Shown piece by piece: positions 1 through 9,549 of a DNA stretch of 64,000 nt (position 1 is its first letter; each line of letters starts with the position of its first letter). This DNA comes from Chrysopilus asiliformis (lineage: Eukaryota > Arthropoda > Insecta > Diptera > Rhagionidae): positions 80,633,331-80,697,330 of the forward strand of contig OZ035960.1 in NCBI GenBank assembly GCA_964034945.1, given 5' to 3'. The position numbers and the translations under genes are program-made. The notes beneath the pieces were generated by a model. That model did no database searches. It was not told the DNA's origin and was given only the letters and a program-made list of their open reading frames with translations.

Positions 1-132
1 TGCAGTAAAAAGAAAAAAAATCAATTATTTGGGCGCTGTGTATCAGAAATAAAAGCGAAATAAAGGCATAAAAAAATAAATAAATATTTATCTTGCTTTT
101 ATTTCTGATGCACTGCGCCCAAAAAATTATTG
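1..132. repeat. Palindromic MITE, copy 1 (right end missing)
   Basis: AT-rich inverted repeat. The left arm holds GGGCGCTGTGTATCAGAAAT and the right arm its near complement ending in ACTGCGCCC. The start (GCAGTAAAAAG) corresponds to the GCACTAAAAAG terminus of the copies at 32005-32144 and 36171-36340. The right terminus is absent here. No coding capacity. Confidence 0.7.
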
Positions 133-183
133 ACTTTAAATATATCTTCTATCTTGTATTATATTGAAACTTTAGCACCGTCG

Positions 184-1055
184 CACAGTGTGTCATCTGA
201 CCAATCTAGGTGGACAAAAGTCATTACCAGATTCCCACCAATGAGCTAAAAACTGATGTAAACAACACCTTCAAACTTCCAAAACCGACTATTGTTTATG
301 TCTAACATCTAACGGTAATTAAAGAGAAGGATTTAAAGTTGAGTCAATTGTTAAGTGCAATTGTAATTATACGCCAGTCACATTTTCGCGATACTTTGTG
401 CACCAGCTTACTGTGTCAGTTTGCAATTGTGAAATATTTTTATTAATAGATCTTATTTCTGAGGGCAAGTAATATATTTTTTTCAATTAATATTAATTTG
501 TATGTTATTCAAATAATATTAAAGAATGTGTTGAAAGTATAGGTAAAATACATGTTATTTTTTCTTTGTTTCACAACTTTCAAAGTCTGGAAATAATATG
601 TACCCACATGTACCCGGGCTAAATTTTGCATATATTCTAGCTGCATCATTTTTCTTTATAATAGTATAAATTTTAGCCAGCACACTCAAGTACAACTATA
701 TTTTTTTGTTTTTTTTAAGAAAACCTTTACTGATAACTGATACCTCGGATTCCGATGGGTAACGTTACTCATAAAATTATTTTATTAATATGAATATTGT
801 ATTCAATGTAAAAAAATGTATTTTAAGATACTACGATTCTTACATTTCTTGTATTATGGATTTTTAGGTTATTTTAGTATTTATTTTGAATTTTTATAAC
901 TTCATAATCCTGCAACTAATTCCCTTAAAAAATAATAAAGAAAACATTAGAAAAATGATTTATATTATTTTAATACTAACATACTAATAGATACGAATGC
1001 AACACTGCCGAAAAATAATTTTGTCCAGCTAGGTTGTTCTACGCGACACACTGTG
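184..1055. mobile_element. Transib-like non-autonomous DNA transposon
   Basis: The ends are CACAGTGTGTC and GACACACTGTG. The 5-bp sequence CGTCG flanks both sides (179-183 and 1056-1060), which matches the CGNCG-type 5-bp target duplication known for Transib. Each end carries the heptamer CACAGTG and an A-rich motif further in: ACAAAAGTC after 23 bp on the left (214-222), ACAAAATTA after 24 bp on the right. This is the layout described for Transib ends and for V(D)J recombination signals. The 872-bp interior is AT-rich with no ORF of note, so it would need a transposase supplied in trans. Superfamily assignment rests on ends and target duplication only. Confidence 0.78.
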
Positions 1056-1088
1056 CGTCGTACAAAAATATTTACCGACAAAGCGTAA

Positions 1089-1508
1089 AGCCTGAGTTAC
1101 ATTGCGACGACAAGGCGTCACGAGACGTCGACGAGAGTCGTCGGAGTTGTCAAAGTAATTTTCAACGTATGCTTTTGTATTGAATTGATTATATTGCGAC
1201 GATAGCGACACGACAATGCCACCAAAGTTTGAAAATTTGAACTTTTATGGCGACGACATCGAATGACAGTTGAATTGTTTGGTTAGGTTAATTGTGTTTT
1301 AGTTGCTCTCTTTTAGTGAAAAATTGGCAATTTTATCAAAAAGCAGAAATTATCCATAGTAGCATATAATAATATTTTCTTTACTTTCTGCACTCTCATC
1401 TTTTACTTTCAAAAAAATTTGTTAGGTTATGGGATTGATTGTCGCTTGCTCGCAGCTCTAGTAATGTAACTCGTCGACGTCTCGTGTCGCCGCCATGTAA
1501 CTCAGGCT
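1089..1508. mobile_element. Harbinger-like MITE with TAA target duplication
   Basis: Inverted ends AGCCTGAGTTACAT and ATGTAACTCAGGCT continue into a CG-rich arm (cgacgtctcg and its complement). TAA flanks both sides (1086-1088 and 1509-1511), as expected for PIF/Harbinger elements (TWA). 420 bp, no coding sequence. The CpG-rich arms stand out in an AT-rich setting. Confidence 0.72.
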
Positions 1509-1622
1509 TAACCCGAGTCCACTGCTGAGCCAGCACAACACAAATATTCTGGAAAAATTGCGACGCAATAGAGTCTTCCAGACTCATGGCGAAGTTTTAG
1601 TCCACGAGTATCATCTGAAAGG

Positions 1623-1706
1623 ATTGGGAAACTTCCACAACTTTCTAATGCTGCCGTAGTTATACGGACGTCTGGCACCACTAGAATGTTGTGGAAGTTT
1701 CCCAAT
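1623..1706. repeat. Hairpin with perfect 19-bp arms
   Basis: ATTGGGAAACTTCCACAAC at 1623-1641 is repeated as its exact complement at 1688-1706, around a 46-base loop. Probably a tiny foldback MITE. No other copy was seen in this window. Confidence 0.6.
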
Positions 1707-1985
1707 GTGTTCCAAAATGCCGACGTACATTTGTCTTCCCGTCGCGGCGACTTTTATTCCTCAAAATGCCTTTCCGACGTGTACGCTTCTTCACTTTTTA
1801 GTAGGAAAAACTTGTGTCCAACAAGCGATCGCTCATGTGTGTGTGGTTTTCGTATATGTGTTATATTTCCAGCTCATTCCCTTTCTAGCTAGCACCGAGG
1901 CAATATTAATTGCCAAAATAAAAACTGCCAACAATAGAAGAATAAGGACTGGTAATTTGTTATCGCATTTACTCTTTTCTACCTG

Positions 1986-2098
1986 TTATAAATGTCATAT
2001 CTCTTCCATATAACCAGCGCCGCCTATCGGTAGTTCGAGACGGTTATAAATGTCATATCTCTTTAATATAACTAGCGTCGTCTATCGGCAGTTTCAAG
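1986..2098 (+). repeat. 58-bp direct duplication
   Basis: Two tandem copies beginning GGTTATAAATGTCATATCTC and ending in a TATCGG(T/C)AGTT motif, with several mismatches. Small ORFs across this stretch have no recognisable product. Confidence 0.6.
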
Positions 2099-2675
2099 AC
2101 TGGGAGTAGAACTCCTTTCATATCGCTCGGCATTAAATATTAATTAAAGTAGTGATCTGTGTTTTATTCATATCTCCGATACGCCCATTCAACAGATCAC
2201 AACACTACCTACCTGAAAAATAAAACTACCTGTAATTGGTATTTCACTATATGCATTCAATTTTTGTTTATTTGGGACACATGCATGCTGACGTGCTACA
2301 CGAGCGACTTCGTTTGTGTGCGTAAAAGAAGAAGTGAAGCATACTTTTCGAGGGCCACTTTTCTCCGCTTGTCGTACTCGTTTCTTTCCTACAATATGGT
2401 GAGGCTGAAGACTGAAAGTTGCTACGTGTATGTCCTCGCAAAGTCAACTAGCATGCATTTTGAAGTTTGAATCCAAAGCGATAGGGTCGAGTAGAGTACT
2501 TGATTGATATAGAGGAATTATACAGTGATAGTGTAGAGATAATAGAAAATGGACGTATTTAGACCGAGCTAACTTGGCGTTGCCAATCTGGCGGTGCTAA
2601 ACTAGAAGTGTATATTGCGAGGACTGTCAATTTTTTTTCGTTTATGTACAATTTTTATAGCATGAAAAGGCACAA

Positions 2676-2738
2676 AGAGATGTATTTGTGTGTAATAGAG
2701 ATGTATTTGTGTGTAATAGAGATGTATTTGTGTGTAAC
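2676..2738 (+). repeat. Three 21-bp tandem repeats
   Basis: Unit AGAGATGTATTTGTGTGTAA plus T, three times. It lies in a 107-codon ORF with no other protein-like features. The stretch 2100-3100 otherwise shows nothing recognisable. Confidence 0.7.
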
Positions 2739-3109
2739 GCAGAAACTCAAGAGTTACTGCACTAATTTAAATAAAAATGTATATGAAGTGTTTTCAATAC
2801 GGTTTTCAGTGTTGGACAGGTCGATTATAAAGGAAACTTTTTGCACACTCAAACCACTTCCCTCTACATGTTGCGAACTCCCTTTCTTGTTATATCATCA
2901 CATACTGAATGAATTTTTGTACGGTTTCTAGTGTTGCAAGCTAGTATATTTATAAAAGCCAAATTCCACTCACTCATCACAGTATCTCCCGAACAGATTC
3001 GTCTTACCTTATAGGTATTAACTACTAAATGGTTTTTTAAAGTTCTACACCTAAGGTATATACACGAGGGATGGGTAGGGAATTGGTGTTATAAAACATT
3101 GATTTTTGC

Positions 3110-3490
3110 ATGTCCGTTAGGAGGCTGAGAAAAGTAACCCGAGAGTTTTCGGGGTCGCTGATCGCGCATCTGGTGACGATAACGCAAATATCCCTTTTCA
3201 ATTTTTCTGGGAAAACTTGGCTTCAGGGAGTCTTCGGGTCGCTGATCAGTGATCACCAATTTTGTGTTAGAATTTCAAAATTCGAAACGGAGGATTCTGT
3301 AAGGACAATTTAAATATCCTTTTCTAATTTTTCCTCGAAAAAATTGGCAATAGGGGGTTTTCGAGGCTGCTGATCACGAATCTGTCATTAGAATTTCAAA
3401 ATTCGAATTTTGGAAGTTATTTCTTGGTAGTTGTTGCAAAATAACTTATGCAAAAAACTCTGGCCTGGCAACGACGGGTATGCAAGCGAG
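3110..3490 (+). mobile_element. Degenerate Helitron-like fragment
   Basis: Contains worn copies of the GGGTCGCTGATC / AAGGATAAC repeat found in the satellite blocks at 12.7, 33.1 and 35.6 kb. It ends in GGCAACGACGGGTATGCAAG then CGAG where intact copies have CTAG (compare 18234-18237). The short CCGG/CGGG hairpin before the end matches a Helitron 3' end. Confidence 0.5.
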
Positions 3491-3521
3491 TATTGTATAA
3501 AAGTATAGCACCCTTTAGCAC

Positions 3522-3600
3522 ACTTTTTAAGAATAATACGCGCAAACGGGCTTTAGATAGCTAAACTAAAGCCCGTTTGCGCGTATTATTCTTAAAAAGT
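3522..3600. repeat. Perfect 35-bp inverted repeat made of two element ends
   Basis: Arms 3522-3556 and 3566-3600 are exact complements around a 9-base loop. Each arm is the terminus GCCCGTTTGCGCGTATTATT, which is also the left end of the MITE at 18357-18483. The two ends face each other across the loop, like abutting copies or a foldback remnant. Confidence 0.75.
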
Positions 3601-3689
3601 TTAGTGATTGAAATATGTTGTATAGTGATACTTTCAAAAGACTGGCGCCTACTGGCTCTCCGAAGGCTCCTACCAGAGTTCAGGAAACG

Positions 3690-4405
3690 GACTCTTTGGT
3701 GGACGACCTCACCAAAGATTTTAACGGGGCGATGGAAATAACCTGCTCCGAAAAAAAATGAGAGGCAAAGAGAGACCGCCTTGGTGGTCCCCGGGCTTAT
3801 GATTCTGAATAAGGAAAATCGTAAGCTCTTCAACAAGGCCAAATGTACAAAAATGCAACAAGACTGGGATTCCTACAAGACCAAACTGAGAATCCCTAAG
3901 AAATAGATGGGTAAGGTCCACCACAAGTAATGGGAATTCTTCTGTGGCAAAATACAAGAGTCTTCAGTAGCAGATAGGCTTCGAAAAATCCCCTGAACCA
4001 GCCCCAATATACCCAGCTTTCTGAGGAACGCTAATAAAACGTGAATATGTTCTAACCTGGAAACCCTAGAACTCCGAATGGACACCACTTCCCGGGATGT
4101 TTTAAGGACGCACCTAGAAAGGGAAACTCCGGCAAGCAGAGGAGATAACAGGGCTGGAATCATGTATCGCTTCTCTGTCTTCCGACTTCAACGCAAGTAT
4201 CGACTCGACGCATATTTCGAATCACTTAAGAACTCTCTTCAACAAGGCCAAATGTACAAAAGAACTACACACAAAAAAAATCTAGTTCAGTGGAGATCAA
4301 TGTAATCTTCATTCCCAAATTCACGTAGTTAGCCTAAAGATCTCAGACTTATCAGCCTCTCATCTTTTCTCTTGAACACATTGGAAAGACTTCCAGACAC
4401 TTCTA
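3690..4405 (+). pseudogene. Decayed Jockey-like non-LTR retrotransposon fragment
   Basis: Broken frames on the plus strand can be followed. A segment with WDSYK and a Lys-rich linker (about 3860-3960) is followed by an F-C-x-K-I-QESS-like stretch, the region between endonuclease and reverse transcriptase in Jockey-clade ORF2. Further on a VIFIPK stretch and a DLRLIS-type motif (about 4300-4370) match the first reverse transcriptase blocks. Stops and frameshifts are frequent, so it is dead. It ends where a Gypsy sequence begins near 4410. Confidence 0.6.
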
Positions 4406-4409
4406 TACG

Positions 4410-4957
4410 TCAACAGCGCCTGGACTTCTCCAGTAGTTTTTGTTCGTAACCCTAACAAGAATCGATTTTGTCTCGATTCGAGGCGAGTGAACCGGCTAAC
4501 GAAGAAGGACGCTTATCCGGTTTCTCAAATCGATGGCCTCCTGAGCAGATTTCAGGACACTCAAGTTATCTCGGGCATCGACCTGAGGGATGCGTTCTGG
4601 CAGATACCGTTGGCACGATCGTCAAGGGCTAAGACGGCCTTCACAGTTCTAGGACGGCCATTGTATCACTCCACGGTTAAGGCATTCGGTCTGTGCAATG
4701 CGCCTCAGAGGATGAAGTGCTAAAATTCGTTCGAATAGAATACAGAGAAATGATTATGATGTACTGTTAGTGTTCACATCTGATCTGGAAACTCATTTCA
4801 ATGTGTTAGCCAAGGTTCCTCGCTGTCTGTAGTTGGCCGGTCTGACCATCAATGTGGCTAAGAGTAGATTTTGCAGAAATCAGGTGAAATCCCTTGGCTA
4901 CATTGTTGGTGAGGACTGCCTTCGCACTGACCCTTCCAAGATTTCTGCAATACAAGG
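4410..4957 (+). pseudogene. Gypsy-type pol fragment, 5' part (reverse transcriptase)
   Basis: The open stretch 4487-4723 reads NRLTKKDAYPVSQIDGLL, then a DLRDAFWQIPL block and FGLCNAP, classic reverse transcriptase motifs of Gypsy-like elements. Downstream, frameshifted sequence still shows GLTIN-KSRFC and LGYIV blocks. The BEL element at 4958 interrupts it, and the frame resumes at 11046. The copy is inactivated by frameshifts and stops. Confidence 0.8.
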
Positions 4958-6453
4958 TGTTTCGTACTAAAACATCTGAAAATTATAAAAACTGGATTTG
5001 GAGTGGATGGGTTAAAATTAAACAGTCATTTAGATATTCAAGGAATACGAAAAAGTAATTTTATTGAATTCAAAGATTGTTATAAATTAAGTCTAATTAA
5101 GCTTAATGACAAATTTCATATTTAAACTGAATCCGTTCAAACGAGATTCAAATATTGCAAATAAATAGGTCAATTCATGTTATTCTTAAAATAAGCTGTA
5201 AAATAAAATATAAGTAAATAATCATAAAGAAAGGTAAACCAAATAAAGAGAATACGTTAATGGGTAAAGAAATTATGTTTTTTATTTCTAATTGGGTTCG
5301 ATGTTTAAATTTCAGGTGTATCATTCATAGATCTAGTTGATGAAAGGAATTCGCAAACAATGTCCAACGAAAGTAGTTGAGGTACTCGTAACATTTGAAG
5401 TAACCGAAATGGCAATAGATTCTAAATAAAAGGGTTTGGAAAAATAAACGAAATCCAAATAGAGAATTTAGAAAAAGGGATTATGAATTCCAAATAGAGT
5501 ATTTGGAATGTTATTGTTTCAAAAAGGCAATAATAAAAGTGTAAGGCGAATTTCAAATAGAAGATTTGAAGTTGATTTAGTAAAAGGGACTTTTACAAGG
5601 GTTAAGGAATTCCAAACAAAGTGTTTGGAATTTGTATAATTTTAAAGACAAATTTTAAAAGAAATTGTAAGCTAAATCAGAAAGAAATTCCGAACCAAGT
5701 ATTCGGAATTGTATCAAGTTGAAGTTAACGGGGCAAAGAAACGACAACGGTTTGTCGTGCAACAGTTAATTTGCACGCAAAATATCAATAATTTTGCGTG
5801 GAAATTAACTCCGAAGAGAGGAACGCGAGAAAATACGACGTTGGCGTGATTTGATTCTTTCGACCTTACCCGGACATTATTCCTTGGCTTCGATCAAAAG
5901 AATGAGGATTCTCCACATGATCCTGTCGTTTTATACTGATGTGGAGACTTTCGAGTAAAGTACAATCGCAGTCAAGTTCCGGAAGGAAATAATTCGTCAC
6001 TTCTTCTCGTAGTCTAGATTCGAGTCGATTGTATTTCATAAAATGTTGACCATAATTGTTTGCGAGTTTTCGAAAGATCCGTGTAATGTTATTTACGAAT
6101 TAATTTAATATTTGAATATTAAATTAGTTTCATTGATTTGACCTTTTCGACCATTTCGAATTATGTGTATCGTTGAACGCACTCTTTATTATCTCGTTGA
6201 ATGCATTAATTCTCCAAGTGTTTTGACAGTTCTAGTAAACAAACGATCGCGGCAAGTGAATGGTAAGTAAAGATTTTAGTTATTCGTGTTTATTTACTAA
6301 TGGTTTTTATTTTTCTCAGATTTTGGCAGTTGTTTCACCTGGAGGAATTGTGGGACAGTCGTGGGTCTTTAAGGCAAGTGGTTTCTTTGTATTAAAGTGT
6401 AAAAATCTTGACTCCTTTGGTTTTTCAGGAATATGTGACGACTGGACGGAACA
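4958..6453 (-). repeat. BEL element 3' LTR
   Basis: Matches 9550-11045 at a constant offset of 4592. On the plus strand it begins TGTTTCGTACTAAAACATC and ends GACTGGACGGAACA. Positions 5487-5800 hold a run of six stem-loops. Short ORFs in it are open only by chance. Confidence 0.93.
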
Positions 6454-6469
6454 TTCTCCCCCCCCCCCC
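6454..6469 (-). other. Polypurine tract of the BEL element
   Basis: On the minus strand a run of about twelve G followed by AGAA lies directly against the 3' LTR. This is the expected place for the plus-strand primer of an LTR retrotransposon. Confidence 0.75.
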
Positions 6470-6566
6470 GACAAAGGTAAAGGTTTACTTGGTTGAATTC
6501 AATTTATTTCGTCATACTTAGTATTAACATTAACAATGGAACTTAATATTAACAATAGAACTTATC

Positions 6567-7274
6567 TTAATCTAGATTTTTATTTGGTTTATAATTTTGA
6601 TAAATGGTTTGATGGTCTTTGGTTAGACTCACGGTCACTACTCCGCCGAACTTCAGGAAGAGGTGATATCGCCGTCTTTTCTTAGTGGTTTTCAAAGACT
6701 TGTACGGGATCCGATCCAGATCAGATCGACAGACTTCAAAAATGACGCCTTTGTCTGTTGTCAGCATGTACGTCGGATCTGGTCGTTCGTAGAGTGGAGT
6801 GATGTCGTCGAGGACGTTACTCGTCGGAGGATCATCAACAATGTTTAATTTGATGCCACGTCCTGGAGTAGGCGGTGGTCTTTGGTGTTCGATCTTCAAC
6901 TTGCGTTTCCTGGTCGGTGGTGTTGACAGCAATGGAGACAACGACACCAGCATGCATTTTGGCCGCGACTGTAGTGGCGTCAATTTCAAATTGCGTCCTG
7001 GAGTGGGTGGCGGCTTTTGGACGACGGGTGACAATATAGGAGTCGAGAACAGCCGGTCTGGTGAATTCAAAATTTTCCTTATAGTAGGTGTGTTGGGCAG
7101 ACTTTGCTGCTCGAACCATGAGACGTCATCTTCGTCGAGGTTGATGTTAAGGATTTCATCTAGTCTGTGGGAGAAAAAGCATTTTAAAAAGAGTAAATAA
7201 TTATTTGTATAGGGAAAGGGATGAAATGTGGATGTTTGTTGTAATTTTAGGTTTCTGACGTGGGCATTACACAT
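6567..7274 (-). CDS. Extra 3' ORF of the BEL element, unknown function
   Basis: 235 codons, lying after the integrase C-terminus (28-bp overlap) and before the polypurine tract. The first 37 residues are low-complexity and are probably not translated. On the minus strand a pyrimidine-rich CTTTTTCTCCCACAG at about 7165 is a strong splice acceptor, and the frame continues LDEILNINLDEDDVSWFEQQ. The remaining ~198 residues have an acidic start, two copies of a PPPTPGR-x-x-KL motif (about residues 88-98 and 132-142) and a basic patch KTTKKRRR near the C-terminus. There is no signal peptide or membrane segment, so it does not look like an envelope. It could be a nuclear or regulatory accessory protein made from a spliced RNA. 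I do not recognise a family. Confidence 0.6.
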   Translation of the reverse strand: MCNAHVRNLKLQQTSTFHPFPYTNNYLLFLKCFFSHRLDEILNINLDEDDVSWFEQQSLPNTPTIRKILNSPDRLFSTPILSPVVQKPPPTPGRNLKLTPLQSRPKCMLVSLSPLLSTPPTRKRKLKIEHQRPPPTPGRGIKLNIVDDPPTSNVLDDITPLYERPDPTYMLTTDKGVIFEVCRSDLDRIPYKSLKTTKKRRRYHLFLKFGGVVTVSLTKDHQTIYQNYKPNKNLD

Positions 7275-8215
7275 AACTTGTGTATGGGACGCTGCAATGT
7301 TTGAGTAGGTGTTCTGATAGAAACGATCCGCACCAGCTTGTCTGACCCCGGATGCAAAGCTGTTATTTTACCTAGAGGCCATTTGGAAGGGGGTGTGCGT
7401 TCGTCTTTGATTATCACTATGTCGCCTACCTTAACATTTGCTGCTGCTTGTTGCCACTTTGGCCGTTGTTGTAAATTATGTAGGTATGTATTTTTCCATT
7501 TTGCCCAGAATTCTTGTTGCAATCGTTGTATATATGTCCATCGTTTCAGATGACTAGGATTGAGGTCTAGAATGGAAGGTTCCGGTGTCGCAATTAGTGG
7601 ACCACCTATCAGAAAGTGTCCTGGAGTGAGGACATCTAGATTATCAGGATCAGATGACACGGGAATTAATGGACGGGAATTCAAGATGGCTTCGACTTGG
7701 CAGAGAATCGTCGTGAATTCTTTAAAAGTTAGTCTTGTGGAGCCCAGGATTCGTTTGAGGTGGTATTTGGTGGATTTCACCCCGGCTTCCCAAAGTCCGC
7801 CGAAATGCGGTGAACTTGGAGGGATGAAATGCCACGTTATGTGTTCATTGACTAGGATTAGTGATGCTTTTGCGAGCAATACAACGGAGTCTGTTTTGGT
7901 ATTAAGGTGTGACGCAACGTCTTGAGGTTTTTGTTTAGAGGTGCTAGGTTCCTCAACAGAGACAGAATTATTGGATTGTGTAGTAGTTTCTGCTTTGACA
8001 GTCGTTCTGTGTAAGAACGTATGGTGTCGTTTACCGCACTTGCGGCAATTTGACTTACTTGGACATTTGTTAGACATGTGGTCTGGCCTCAGACAGTTAA
8101 AACACCTTTTGTGTTGTTTAACAATGTCTGCTCGACTTTCGATATTCATATTTAGAAACTTACTACATGAAGTCAACATGTGTGGATTTGAGCACAAAGG
8201 ACACTTGTGTTCCAT
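7247..8215 (-). CDS. BEL/Pao Gag zinc knuckle fused in frame to integrase C-terminus
   Basis: 322 codons from ATG at 8215, in the same frame as the gag ORF upstream. Residues about 5-70 carry Cys/His knuckles (CPLCSNPH, CFNCLRPDHMSNKCP, CRKCGKRHHTFLH) typical of BEL/Pao Gag. Near residue 113 a protease-start-like VVLLAKASLI jumps straight to NEHITWHFIPPSSPHFGGLW, the end of the integrase core. The BEL integrase tail follows, with LNSRPL, LTPGHFLIG and VGDIVIIKDE. An in-frame deletion has removed protease, reverse transcriptase, RNase H and most of integrase. The copy cannot reverse transcribe itself but could be mobilised in trans. Confidence 0.85.
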   Translation of the reverse strand: MEHKCPLCSNPHMLTSCSKFLNMNIESRADIVKQHKRCFNCLRPDHMSNKCPSKSNCRKCGKRHHTFLHRTTVKAETTTQSNNSVSVEEPSTSKQKPQDVASHLNTKTDSVVLLAKASLILVNEHITWHFIPPSSPHFGGLWEAGVKSTKYHLKRILGSTRLTFKEFTTILCQVEAILNSRPLIPVSSDPDNLDVLTPGHFLIGGPLIATPEPSILDLNPSHLKRWTYIQRLQQEFWAKWKNTYLHNLQQRPKWQQAAANVKVGDIVIIKDERTPPSKWPLGKITALHPGSDKLVRIVSIRTPTQTLQRPIHKLCVMPTSET

Positions 8216-8302
8216 ATTGGAGTGTAGAGTTTGAGAACTCTGTTTGGGTTTTGTTAGGTTCGAAGTATGGGAGGATTTTCTTGGGTTGATTACTTCAAGA
8301 GT

Positions 8303-9403
8303 TCAGAATCTTTTCTCTAAGAAAACTTGCAAATCTCGAAATTTGGGCAATTGATCTTGATCGCGAATGGCTTGTTCCCACAAAACATGGGTATCTGAGT
8401 GCAACTTTTGCACTGTAAGGTGTGTAATGATTGCGTCCCATGAATCAGTGGGAATTTCCAGATTATTTAATGTTAAAAGGCATTCGTTGGTCGTGTCTAA
8501 CAATCGCTTGATGTTGGACGCATTATCGGTTGTAATAGCCGATTGAGATAAAAGCTTGTTTAGTGCAGTAGACACTAAAATGCGTTTATTTGCATACCGA
8601 TGTATGAGCAATTTCCAGGCTGGATCATAGTTAGCTTCTGTTATTTGATAAGATTGAAGCAAGCGTTCGGCTTCTCCTTGAAGTTTCGACTTCAGGTAGT
8701 GAAATTTATGTACGCGTGAAAGATTTGGATTGTCATGGATCATGGTTTTGAAGAGATCGTAAAATGACGGCCATAAATGGTAATCGCCTGAAAATCGCGG
8801 GATTTCAATCGGAGGCAAGGTAATGGGTTTGACGAGGGGAATGCAGTTAGCCATTGATGTGATGGGAATTCGTGGTGAATAACTAGCAGGTGCTGACAGG
8901 TTTGCTAAGGTATTAGCGTCTTCTGTTGGGTTCGTTGAGCTACTAGGACCTGCTTGTTGGTTCACTGGTGGGTTTGTTGAGCCACTAGGACCTGCTTGCT
9001 GGTTCACTGGTGGGTCTGTTGAGCCACTAGGACCTGCTTGCTGGTTCGCTGGTGGGTCTGTTATTGAATTTAGCAATGCTTGAATGGTTTCCTGAAATTC
9101 AATTTTGGTGTTCAGGTAAAATTCTTGAGTTTCATTATATAATGCTTCGAATTTTTCGAATAGACTCGTGTCAAATGGAAGGATTGAGAATGATTTGTCT
9201 AATTCCGTAATTTTGTCCCACGAATTGTTTAGCAGGGAATCCTTGACCGTAATGGAACTGGTGGTTTGTCGTTTACCATCCTTAGTGAATTTAGAATAAA
9301 TGGATTTAATTTGACTGAATTCCCGTTTTAGTCGTTGAACTAATACTTCACCCTCGAGTTTCGCGTCACTGTGATCGCTTAATTCCGGATCAGTATCTGG
9401 CAT
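8303..9403 (-). CDS. BEL/Pao Gag, N-terminal and capsid part
   Basis: 366 codons from ATG at 9403. A Lys-rich start is followed by a repeated linker of PVNQQAGPSGST units (about residues 115-160). Next comes the DUF1759-type capsid core with LPPIEIPRFSGDY, WPSFYDLF and KFHYLKSKLQGEAERLL, which shapes the retroelement particle. It ends at TGA (8305-8303). The same frame continues without another stop into the zinc-knuckle ORF, so a full gag-pol reading frame is broken by this one codon. The context suggests a CGA arginine codon changed to TGA. Readthrough cannot be excluded. Confidence 0.88.
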   Translation of the reverse strand: MPDTDPELSDHSDAKLEGEVLVQRLKREFSQIKSIYSKFTKDGKRQTTSSITVKDSLLNNSWDKITELDKSFSILPFDTSLFEKFEALYNETQEFYLNTKIEFQETIQALLNSITDPPANQQAGPSGSTDPPVNQQAGPSGSTNPPVNQQAGPSSSTNPTEDANTLANLSAPASYSPRIPITSMANCIPLVKPITLPPIEIPRFSGDYHLWPSFYDLFKTMIHDNPNLSRVHKFHYLKSKLQGEAERLLQSYQITEANYDPAWKLLIHRYANKRILVSTALNKLLSQSAITTDNASNIKRLLDTTNECLLTLNNLEIPTDSWDAIITHLTVQKLHSDTHVLWEQAIRDQDQLPKFRDLQVFLEKRF

Positions 9404-9525
9404 TGTGAAGGATTAAGTTTTCTTAATTGTCGGTAAAAATGAGTTAGAAAAGCCTCCCAAAGTGGAATAATTTCTCGTTTGAACGGAACAAAGGTTTAAA
9501 TGACTGTAAAATTTGCCGATCCACA

Positions 9526-9544
9526 AATCCGGCTCGAAGGACCA
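9526..9544 (-). other. Primer binding site for tRNA-Tyr
   Basis: The plus strand reads AATCCGGCTCGAAGGACCA, the 3' end of eukaryotic tRNA-Tyr with CCA added. It lies five bases from the 5' LTR on the internal side, so the minus-strand RNA would pair with this tRNA. Confidence 0.85.
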
Positions 9545-9549
9545 TTAAA

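Noticed and set aside
1705..2013. 102-codon ORF
   Set aside because: Overlaps a hairpin and a 58-bp duplication, no protein features.
6260..6496. ORFs inside the two BEL LTRs (also 10852-11230)
   Set aside because: Present in both LTRs by duplication, no protein motifs, opposite strand to gag.
6799..7200. Gly/Val-rich plus-strand ORF
   Set aside because: It is the reverse of the element's 3' ORF. Strand and splice acceptor favour the minus strand.
7560..8234. Plus-strand ORFs of 121 and 97 codons
   Set aside because: Shadows of the zinc-knuckle/integrase ORF.
9526..9544. tRNA-Tyr gene fragment
   Set aside because: Only the 3' 19 bases with CCA are present, right beside an LTR, so it is a primer binding site.
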